A stretch of 64,000 nucleotides of DNA from Anthoceros angustus (taxonomy: Eukaryota > Streptophyta > Anthocerotopsida > Anthocerotales > Anthocerotaceae): the NCBI GenBank assembly GCA_010909165.1, contig MU008153.1:806001-870000 (forward strand), written 5' to 3'. The notes beneath the pieces were generated by a model that did no database searches, was not told the DNA's origin, and saw only the letters and a list, made by a program, of their open reading frames with translations. The position numbers were made by a program, and so were the translations under genes. Positions 12,276-21,445 of this stretch are shown here, one piece after another. Numbering within the stretch: the first letter of the stretch is position 1; each line of letters starts with the position of its first letter.

Positions 12276-13050
12276 GCTGGTGCATGATCAGCCCTGCTCT
12301 CAGCTTGTTCTTCCAGTCCACCGATCTAGGCAGTGAGGTAGCTGCCGCGAAGGTACATGTTTGTACATTGTACAGCTCTTTCATCAGCTCGATGAAGGCT
12401 TTTTGTTGCTCAAGCTTGAAAGAGTGATCGTTCTCCAAGGAAAGACTAGCAGAATCAATCCAAAAGAATTGTCCAGTACTTTGAGGTCATATCTCTGAGT
12501 TTCTTCTTCCACACGATGGCCTAAGACTCCAGTACCTTGGTGAATAGGATGGAACGAGAATCAGTCCTACCAATCTTGTGGCCTCAGACTCTTCTTGCCC
12601 GAGGAAAAACAGCAAGATAGCTGTGAGCCTTCACAACCTTCAAAGAAAGCAGACACACGTTGGCAGCATTGCACACAGAGTTTGAAGAGACGGTTTCCTT
12701 CCCTCTCCAGTAAATCTCACAACCAACTGATCAGCTTGCACCTGGAGGCTGATCTTGTCCTCACAGCAATCCGCTGTGATGCGGGACTGTCACGCTGCAC
12801 AAGAGCCAAAGATTTGAAGCGAAAACTGCAAAGCCTCACAGGCTCGACACATTGACTGCAATCCGCACAATTGCAGGCCTCGAAGAAGTTCCGTTCTGCC
12901 ACCATTGGATTGCCAACAGCATGTAGTACGCGGCTTCAAGATCAGAGGAGGAAATTGCTCCGGATCTGAGCCTTCATCTCGAATCAAGATTGTCTACAGG
13001 GCCTGCGAATTCCGAAGGGTCTCTTCACGCTTCCGTCATCCATGGACAGA

Positions 13051-13599
13051 GGACACGGTTCGGCCGCGCTTTGTCTTCAATCCAGCAAGCCTTGCCTTGC
13101 CCTCGGGCAGTGCGCCTCCCATGTTCATCGTTCGACAATGGACATCACTGGCAACCCAAGCCTCAAGGGCTGTTCACAACTCGCAGTACGGGCTTGCGGT
13201 AGCGGTAAGCGAAAAGATGTCAGTCTTTCACAAAAAATAGGGTTTCTTGACGCGCCGCTGGACCCCGCACGACTGGGCAGTACGGGACAACGAAACGTGG
13301 TTACTTGAGGGTGTTCCCGTTGGAGCCTGCCCGACCCGACCCGACCCGACCCGGATTGCCTCACACTCCGACTCCGAGCCCGCTCCATTCCACAGGGCTC
13401 GTTCATTAGTTCATGCCTTCATTCGTTCATTCCCAGTATTTGTGCGGTAATAGATCGGGTTTTCATTGTTGGACCCGGTCCCCGATTTCCCCACCTTGCT
13501 GCTTTCGAGGCTTACTCGGCAGTGCGCTTCGGGGTACCTCCGCATTGCTACTGTGGAGAGGACTGCATTTTTTTTTGTTGGTGTTGCTGATATTCAGCA
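13051..13599. other. Intergenic, with a (GACCC)n microsatellite at about 13,331-13,352
   Basis: No supported gene. The short repeat 'cgacccgacccgaccc' is the only clear feature. Confidence 0.5.
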
Positions 13600-13800
13600 T
13601 ACTATGTTGCAAACGGCCATTTCAGCATACTGTGTCGCAAACGGCCGTATGGGGTATTGCATTTTGTTTTAATGGTGCTTCCCGCATTTCGGCATACTGT
13701 GCCGCAAACGGCCGCATGGGGTACTACATTTTCTTTTAACGGTGCTTCCAGCATACTGTGCCGCAAACGGCCGTATGGGGTACTGCGCGTTGTGAACGGC
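13600..13800. repeat. Minisatellite with 'catactgtgccgcaaacggcc' core
   Basis: About four units of variable length share 'catactgtgccgcaaacg' and, in the longer ones, 'gtatggggtactgcatttt'. They are followed by a partial unit. Confidence 0.75.
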
Positions 13801-13914
13801 CCTTGACCAGGTCGGTGCACTGTGAAGGAGTGAACGGACAGCCTCCATCGGAGTATTCACACAGTGGAATGCCACAAGCTGGTTAGCTGCATGACTTCTG
13901 TAATCTGAATAGGT

Positions 13915-14282
13915 TGAAGGGTGAAGGGTTCATGAAGGGTGAAGGGTTCATGAAGGGTGAAGGGTTCATGAAGGGTAAGGGTTCATGAAGGGTGAAGGGT
14001 TTATGAAGGGTGACGGGTTCATAAAGGGGGGTGAAGGGTTCATAAAGGGCGGTGAAGGGTTCATGAATGGGGTTGAAGGGTTCATGAACGGGGGTGAAGG
14101 GTTCATGGAGGGGGGTGAAGGGTTCATGAAGGCTGAAGGATTCATGAAGGGTGAAGGGTTCATAAAGGGGGGTGAAGGGTTCATGAAGGGTGAAGGGTTC
14201 ATGAAGGGTGAAGGGTTCATGAAGGGTGAAGGGTTCATGAAGGGTGAAAGGTTCATGAAGGGTGAAGGGTCCATGGAGGATG
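13915..14282. repeat. 18-bp minisatellite, about 20 copies
   Basis: The unit 'gggtgaagggttcatgaa' repeats with small variants (extra G runs, 'cataaa' for 'catgaa'). As 18 is a multiple of three, the array stays open on both strands: a plus frame reading MKGEGF repeats (13,985-14,302) and a minus frame reading NPSPFM repeats. I do not call either a gene, because neither has flanking coding sequence. Confidence 0.9.
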
Positions 14283-15366
14283 AGGGAAGGGTCCCCGCGT
14301 GACGATTTTAACCCATCATGGCCAGACCAGTTTATAAATGATGTGAGTTGATTCTTTGGACGTCTTTATGAGTAAATTCTCCAAAATATACGGGTATAAG
14401 TAGGTAAAATTATTATAAAATTTTGATAAAATATTAATTATTAATATGTGAGTAATATCGATAAACCTAGGTGGGTCAATGGTTGGATGAACTAAATTAT
14501 GATGTAGTTGGCATGAACTGCCAATCTATGGCATATCGATATGGTCACGCGCCATCCACATTTTTTTTAAGAATACCGATATGGTCACGCGCCATCCATA
14601 TTTTTTTAGGGTTGTGAACAGAAAGAAATAGTCCACCCGCATACGGTAGAACTATTTCGTTATGTCACGCATGACCACATGGGTCTTGGCTGTGGCCACC
14701 CTGTGTATCGATCTCATCAAGCTAATGATGCACAAGAACTTTTGACCATAGTACACACAAACTTTTTTCTATCGCCCACTTGTGGCTAGGGTTTAGGGTT
14801 GCATCTTCTCATGGGCAGTTGTGTGCCCTTGCATCATGCATCTGCTGGGTGGCGTATGTGTGCGGTTGTGTATGGTAGGTCTTCATCGAGGAGTGACGAG
14901 AAATGACACAAAGGGACCCTAAACCCATGCCTAGGCTGAGCCCCTTATGCAGTAGGCTGCGCAAACCTTACCCCCATGTTGTAGCCACGGTCACGTGAGA
15001 ATGAAGCCTGCACGTGAGAGCGAGGCCTTCAGGCGAGAGCGAACCCTACACCCTAAACCTTTTCGCCCAAAAATTTGTGTGTGTGTGTCTTGGCCGTGTG
15101 TTAACATGTATGTATGGTGATCGGAACCCTGAAAACCTAAAGAACAAAACATCTGCATGACACAATGGGAGCACCAAGCAAAAAGTGTGTCATACAAAGT
15201 TTTTGCCCCACGTACGAACGTACCGAAGCCATATTATATGTGTATTGTATAGGAGAATCTTAAAGATGTCGTGGCATATTTCCGTAGAGTACACCCAAAA
15301 GAACAAAGTCACACACACGATGGCGCGTGACCAGCACGGTATTCCATACCAATCCAATAGTGTTCT
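14283..15366. other. Intergenic, with a ~42-bp direct repeat at 14,532-14,608
   Basis: 'ccgatatggtcacgcgccat' and neighbours occur twice in succession. A short (GT)n run lies near 15,075. No supported gene. Confidence 0.5.
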
Positions 15367-15790
15367 TAGTGTTAATTTCCTAAAAAATAGTTGAACTTGT
15401 AGCATTAAAGTTTTTTTTTGCTATGAAATATAAACATGCATATACATGCTAGAATGTCACCGAAATATAATCAAATCACTAAAAGATAATTAATTAGAAT
15501 ATCACCATAATGTATTAATTGAATGACAACCAACACAAAGAAAAGATTCCCTATAAACAAGATATTAATGACATATTTTGTGTCCAAGGATTAAAACCTC
15601 CATGATAATCATAATGTTTAAAATTATTCATAAAATTAATATATATTTTTTCAACATAAAAAATAGGTTTCTCATAAGAGTGAATAGATCGCAATGTACT
15701 CAATTGCCAAGTCATACTTCATATTTGTTCAATGCTGCACAACCAATTATCATGAAAACATTTATAACGATGATGAGAAACCTTCTCATG
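15367..15790 (-). pseudogene. Decayed fragment of the tweety-like gene
   Basis: On the minus strand this matches the 5' half of the intact gene at 29.8-31.4 kb. Shared phrases include 'gtgttaatttcct' with 'aatagttgaacttgtagcat' (intact copy about 30,908), and 'atgtttaaaattattcataaaa' with 'caaccaat' (intact copy about 31,205-31,365). The middle is deleted, and stops and frameshifts interrupt the frame. It is a partial, dead copy. Confidence 0.75.
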
Positions 15791-16022
15791 GCAGCCCTAA
15801 TGGACTCCAAAGCCTGGTTTGTGGTTTTTGCAGATCTGCCCTCGCTCCCCACCGTGGAAGCACAAAACTTCTTAAGACTACGGAGCTGAGAAAACGATTC
15901 CAATACCCTAGACCTGCCTTGCACACTAAAATGACAGGTTCTATGCAAGAAAATGGACCCCAAGTCCCACGCAATCGCCTGGCAACATGCCTCGGATGGC
16001 CCCCTCACTCCAGAAGTGGCGG

Positions 16023-16451
16023 TCAGTTCTCTTGTTGCGCCCTACATCGTCTCGACCGCTCACTGCTTGACGATCGTGCTCTTGGAACTAAGGCTTCCGC
16101 TGCTGGCACTACAGGTTCTACGGGTGGGGCATCAACATCATGCGCATCCCCAAGCTGAGCCCCTTGAAAGCCAGAACTCCCCATATCTTGTGCAGCCCCT
16201 TCACTCCCCATGTCTTGTGCAGCCCCTTCACTCCCCATGTCTTGTGCAGCCCCTTCACTCCCCATGTCTTGTGCAGCCCCTTCAGTAGTTTCTGCACCCA
16301 CCACTAGAGGTGGCACCAGAACACTTTCAATTACAGCCACTGCCAATCTTTTTTCAGTGCTAACCTGCCTCTTTGCTCGCCAAGCACGTTTCCAAGCAGC
16401 ATGCTTGGAGGGTCGGACAACATCCGCCTCGCTCCCGTTGCTTGGCGCCAT
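16023..16451 (-). CDS. Unknown repeat-containing open frame (low support)
   Basis: A 142-codon frame begins MAPSNGSEADVV and holds four tandem copies of GAAQDMGSE, encoded by a 27-bp minisatellite, then a Pro/Val-rich and Arg/Ser-rich tail. I recognise no domain. It could be an exon of a transposon-related gene or a chance frame across the repeat. No splice partner was found. Confidence 0.25.
   Translation of the reverse strand: MAPSNGSEADVVRPSKHAAWKRAWRAKRQVSTEKRLAVAVIESVLVPPLVVGAETTEGAAQDMGSEGAAQDMGSEGAAQDMGSEGAAQDMGSSGFQGAQLGDAHDVDAPPVEPVVPAAEALVPRARSSSSERSRRCRAQQEN
16186..16290. repeat. 27-bp minisatellite, about 4 near-identical copies
   Basis: The unit 'cagccccttcactccccatg' plus 'tcttgtg' repeats almost without change, which implies recent expansion. 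It encodes the 9-residue repeat of the overlapping minus-strand frame. Confidence 0.85.
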
Positions 16452-18948
16452 GTCTCAACACACTCTGAACCCTTCAACCTTCGCAATCCGTGGCCTCGTC
16501 TATCACAAAAAAGTTTGACACCTGGGGCCAAGGGCGATTGAGTACTCTCAACTTCCTGTCAATGTGAATTATAAATTTCAAACTAGGAATCTTCCTCCCG
16601 GGATGAGCCATTCGAGCACTTCCTACGAAAACGAGGTCTAAAATTGAAACCAAAAGTCTCTCTCCCACGGAGGAGAGAGAACATACATTTTAAATTTCAA
16701 AGGATTCTCTCTCTTTGGATCAAGCAATGGTGGGAAGGGACTCTCTCTCCCCGTCCAAAGTGTGGTGCCAGCGTCACACATTGAGTGTTACATTTGCACT
16801 TTCATAATTAAATCTAACCACAAATAGTTTCTACCATATATGTATCTTTTTCGTGCTGAATTTTTTTTGAATGCATTTGTCTAGATGGTCACCCTTGCTC
16901 TAAAAAAATTCAGACAAATTGGACATCATTTGATCAATCCAAAATTAACTAAACGAAAAAAGTGGACACATGTGGACATAAATCCGCGTTGCGATTGTTG
17001 CTTACTAACATGGTACACCAAACCACACTACTACCCCACTATGCGAGTGCGATAGAAACGAATTGGGGAGATGCACACCTTCTTCCCGGCGTAGGACAGA
17101 TCACCTCCTCGTGCACAATCAAGCTGCAAGCGTCAAATTACTCCCTCTCCTCGTCCGCTCGAAGGCGTCCGGAGTTGCAGTGATGGAATGGAAGGGGGTG
17201 TAAAACCGGTTTCGTGCTAGGGGACTGTGAGTGGAAATGTTTTCAAAAGGCCTTATATGACAGGCGTAGATTTTAGGGTTCCCCTCGTTTTATCCGCTTC
17301 CCATCCGTAGCTTCCATCGATTCGCTTTCGTACATTTTGTTTGTATTTGATTTTAATTTCATATCTTAATTACACCTCTTAATGGTGGTGTTGTTGTGGC
17401 GGCTAGAGGCGGCGCGATTACTATCGCGTACACTGATTGTTTGTCGTTGGAGATCTAAAAGATGTGCAGTGAGTGGCGCTGCCAGCACCGTTTTTTGGTG
17501 GGTCAGGGCAAGCTGAAGTTGGTGGCTTGCATAGAATAGGACCATTTACCCACGAGTGAACACATTTCCGTCTGTGCTGTAGGTGAAGTGGCGCTGCCCG
17601 CTGCAACGATGTTACAGGAGACGCACAACCATGGAGACTGTGAAGTAAGCGATCTTTGTCTTTTCCAATGCACTCTCTGCGATAAGGTTCCATGGATGTT
17701 CATCTCACAGCCGGTTTTCTTGTTTTCATGTTGCAGGAAGGGAAGAACTTATTGTCTTCGCTGTTCAATCGAGAGCTGGACGCTATGAGAAAAAGGAAAC
17801 GCAATACGAGATTAAATTCTGCCATTCCACCTGTCCCGATGTTGTCGCACATCACACCACAGTCCCCAAATGGTTTGTGGACAGTCGATGGTCAGTGTGT
17901 ACTTTCTGTGTGCATTTCTATGTTCACGTCTATGCCAACATCTGACCATGAGAGGTGATGCCGCATCTCCAGCACTTGTGATCGTCCTAAAGATGGCGCT
18001 TGCCAACGCCCTTTGCAGGGCGATGGAAACCCGTAACCTCTAGGTGGTTGTAACATCTAACTACTTAATAAACTACCTAAAGCCCTAAGAATTAAATTAA
18101 TTAATAGTCTTAGGTGCCCTAGTGAAGAGTGCCCCAAATAGGGTATATTTCATCGTGACGGACGAAAGCCCGGTCGAAAGAAAGCTATTGAAAAGGACTA
18201 CTTCCATGACCGAATCATATCAATTGTGACTATAGAGAGTATGGCTTGGATTCGATCAATTTGATTAGTTGGACAATTCACAGTTGTAAACAAATGAAAG
18301 AAATTTTGATGGAAATGAAATTGATGTTCTCACTTGCATGCACCGAGGGTGAGGGAAAAAGGAAGGGGTGGGGTGGGAAGGCACTGCCATTCGCTAAACC
18401 ATCAATAAGCATTTGTTGTCCTTGGGTCATGGTGCGTGTAATATTATTACGTGTTATTCTAGTTTTTTGTCGAGATATTCTAGCTTGCTCGCAGGCATTC
18501 GCCAAAGGCCAAGGACAAGTAGTCCTATAAGTATAACGTGCAGTAGCTAGTAGGTAGTAGTAGCTACTACCACTCCAACGAAAGTCGTGCGCCCTTGAAA
18601 CAAACCATTTCCGGTTAGTAGGCCCTTCCCTATCTCAGACGGCGACATCTTGGGGGCGGTTGGGGGTTATAGGATAGATTAGTGTGGGGCCACGCCCCCT
18701 GGCTTGGTGCCCTGTTGCCACACAAGCAGACCCTGAGGCTGGTGAGGTGACAGCCCCACCTAATCAGCAACCACATACTGGTAGGTCCACATTCAACTTT
18801 GTTCCGACTATGGAAGTGGTATAGTTGTCATGTATGCTTGAATGTTGCATAGAATTCATGGTCAATGATCGCCTGCTTGCTCAATTTCGGCGCACACACT
18901 ATCACTTGGCATGCCCCTGTGAATAGGATTTGTGTCTGTCTCGGTTTT
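16452..18948. other. Intergenic, no supported gene
   Basis: Only short frames without recognisable domains. Small low-complexity pieces such as 'tagtaggtagtagtagctacta' near 18,547 are present. Confidence 0.4.
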
Positions 18949-19009
18949 GAGTAACACTGAGGCTTGGCTAGTGACACTCACTGTCACTAGGCCTGCCTCA
19001 GTGTTACTC
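18949..19009. other. 61-bp hairpin, 28-bp arms, 5-nt loop
   Basis: 'gagtaacactgaggc' at the left end is the exact reverse complement of 'gcctcagtgttactc' at the right end. The arms continue inward ('tagtgaca'/'tgtcacta') with about three mismatches around loop 'ctcac'. It could be a solitary inverted-repeat remnant or a small-RNA-like foldback. Confidence 0.85.
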
Positions 19010-19193
19010 GATTTGGCAACTTGATCAGGTTCGGCGATCTATGGATCACGATAAGTGACAAGCCATGGCACATGGCATGCCCATCTGTGGCACATGGCAC
19101 ACTTGTCGTGCTCATGTGTTACAATTGTCATGTGGTCTATGGGTGTAGTGAGAACTATGTCACCCCGTGTAACCCAAAGTTTTGTCTGTAACA

Positions 19194-20269
19194 GGTGAAG
19201 GAACCTCGGCTCACAAGACCGAACTGCAAGAGCTTCTTACTGAACGCCTAGCTCGTGGAGCAGAGGAGGTGATAATTGCAATCGCGTTGGGGTCAGCGCT
19301 GGAGGCTGATGCCACAACAGCCAGAGGCCTCTTAAGGGAGGAGAAGCAACAATTAGGGGAGGTTGCATTTGACATTCGTAAAAGCCTACAAGAGATAGAA
19401 GATTTGGATCGAGTGATCCAAGCGGCGGTTGAAGATACACCTGATCTTCCAGAGCAACGTGCATTGGTGAATCACTTAGGGACCCAATTGCAAGGGTTGT
19501 ATGGTCTTGAAAAGGTCCACTGTTAAAAGGTGGAGGAGCTAGCTCGGGAGTCAGACATCAAAGGTTATGAGCATGAAAAGCAGGCTACTGTCGTGGACCG
19601 CTTGCAGCGGAGTTGGGGTGCATTGCAGCGTCTGAAAGAAGTGGTTGATAGAACAGAGTCCCAAGGTAAGGGCACTGGATGGGTTGCTGCGCCGTTGGAA
19701 AGGAAGAGTGCACCAACCATCTCTGTTAACGCCTGCCCTATTTGTTCCAGGTAATACCCATGATGCCAGGCCACCGAGTGTCGTGGTTGCTGCATCACAA
19801 TTGTGAGCAGATCATGTTGTCTTGTGGGCACATGTACCATGAGCCATGCTTGTTTCAGCATCTGCAAACAACAAACACCTGTGCACTAGACGATTGTATG
19901 CTGGAAGTTGACCCCCGATGGATAAGAGCAAAAGGCTGGAAACTGCAGGCATTTCCCACAATCAGCGATTGGGTCACTGAACAGGTTAAGGAATGGGAGT
20001 CTGAGTTCATGAACCTCCTGAAAGATCCAGATCACTTCCTCACACAGCTGGACAAAGTACAACGTCCAGTGCAACAGGAGATCCCACTGGCCGCTTCTCC
20101 ATGTATCTCTGTCTATACAGGCTTATTCATTGTGTTGTGCAGTTGGTTGGCCCGTCGACATTATGCTCCTTCAGGTAGGATCTTGACAGCAATATTCCTT
20201 TTGTCATTTGTGCAGCATGTTATGAGAAGCTTCCACTACTATCTAGTGGATCTCGCCATGTTCCTATAA
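19194..20269 (+). pseudogene. Degenerate coiled-coil and RING/treble-clef-like zinc-finger gene
   Basis: The first part (to about 19,740) reads as a charged, helical protein ending NACPICS. An in-frame TAA at about 19,524-19,526 interrupts it, with the same frame continuing as KVEELARESDIKG. After a frame change, about 19,742-20,269 reads IMLSCGHMYHEPCLFQH and then CALDDC, giving a C-x2-C … C-x-H-x3-H-x2-C … C-x4-C zinc-binding pattern. Similar C-terminal 'CGHxYHxxC' modules occur in transposon-related genes of mosses and lycophytes, so a mobile-element origin is my inference. The stop and frame shift suggest a non-functional copy, though an unrecognised intron at about 19,750-19,810 is possible. 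Confidence 0.45.
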
Positions 20270-21321
20270 GGAACACCCAAAATTTATTTTCCGAGGCACC
20301 AGAGAATTGGTTGGGTTGGCCTGGCTCCATTTGTATTGTGCTTGCTTCGGATGAAAGGAGGATTTCGGTTGCTACCCCTCCTTTTGTCAGGAAGCCAATA
20401 GTGGAGGTGCAAGTCATGGCAACTAAGCATGCAAGTGGACAGACCACTGAAGTGGGAGAGCAGGCCGGCACTGGGATGTGTGATGAGTCGGACGAGCTGC
20501 ATACAAATGACACACCTCCAAATTAAACTTACCCCGGGATGTGGTGGAGGCCATGGAAGCTTTGGAATCTGCAGATGCCTTGCAGGACACACATGATCAG
20601 ACCCCCTGGTCCGGACTTTCTCTCCGCTCACACTGACCGCTGTTACAGACTGCGCAAGGGTAGCCTGATTTGGGTCTGACTATTGTGCTGGTGTGACATC
20701 CGAATGTGTCTCCGTCTCTACCTCAGGTGTTTCTTTTTCCAGCTCTGTTGACTTCGTGCCCACTACTAATGATCCTTTTTCCACCTCAGCTGCACTTCAC
20801 CTGCCACTTGATCATGCACCAACTCCACACATGGTGGTGGCAGCATACATGCTAGTGCCTCCATCTCCAGCTCATGGTGCGCTGAAGGTGCTACCTGGGG
20901 TGGCATGGTGTTGACAGTACCAAATGGAGGTCAAGGCAATCGACTAAGACAAAGTGACCGACAAAATCGAGAGTGGTTGCAGAGCCAGTGGACCCAGCAG
21001 TACGCGAATTGGAGCCCGGAGACAACTATGTGGTGGCAGCTGAGGATGACAATGATGAACACGTAGAATTCTACGTCCTCAAGTGCATCAGGGGAGTTCA
21101 TAAGTTGCCTGCTTCGAAGCGCTCAACGCATCTGCTCTCACCTTCCATCCTCCCCCACACCATTTCACATTCTCCTCAGCCCTGTGTATCTCGTAATGAG
21201 CTTGAACATGCTGCGCTACAACTCGTCGGCTAACCCCAATAACGCGACCCTTGGCAACTGCACCCGCATCTTGGCCTACACCTTGTGACAGAACAATGTT
21301 CATGAAGGTCTGTCGAGCTTT
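20270..21321. other. Intergenic, no supported gene
   Basis: Short plus-strand frames (for example 20,693-20,914) lack recognisable domains. They may be tail-end remains of the degenerate zinc-finger element. Confidence 0.35.
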
Positions 21322-21412
21322 CAACTTTAAAAAATAGAATCCACGTATAGGTACTTGGAGTTTTCGCAGTTTCGCGAATGAGTGCATCAGCGAAAATCAA
21401 AAGAGAGCTTGC
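21322..21412 (-). pseudogene. Fragment of the 5' flank of the tweety-like gene
   Basis: About 91 bp matches 31,418-31,508, the sequence just upstream of the intact gene's probable ATG: 'gcgaatgagtgcatcagc' here against 'gcgaattagtgcatctgc' there, and 'ttgctacagcc' against 'ttgttacagcc'. It is a second dispersed trace of the same locus. Confidence 0.65.
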
Positions 21413-21445
21413 TACAGCCAAAATCCACTAAGTGGAAACATGATT

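Larger units (their letters stand above)
10015..13050. repeat. Segmental duplication, copy A (carries a STIG1-like gene)
   Basis: This stretch aligns collinearly with 21,446-24,360, from 'gcacgcacgtgtta' upstream of the gene to 'cttccgtcatccatgg' downstream. Promoter, both exons, intron and about 750 bp of 3' flank are shared. Copy A has about 475 bp (about 10,433-10,908) that copy B lacks; copy B has about 320 bp (about 24,012-24,335) that copy A lacks. The events could be insertions or deletions. Confidence 0.85.

Noticed and set aside
13985-14302. MKGEGF-repeat protein gene
   Set aside because: The frame is a by-product of an 18-bp repeat; the opposite strand is equally open.
14788-15055. 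Telomeric repeats (scattered 'tttaggg' / 'ccctaaa')
   Set aside because: Only single or double motifs, not an array; no sign of a telomere or interstitial telomeric block.
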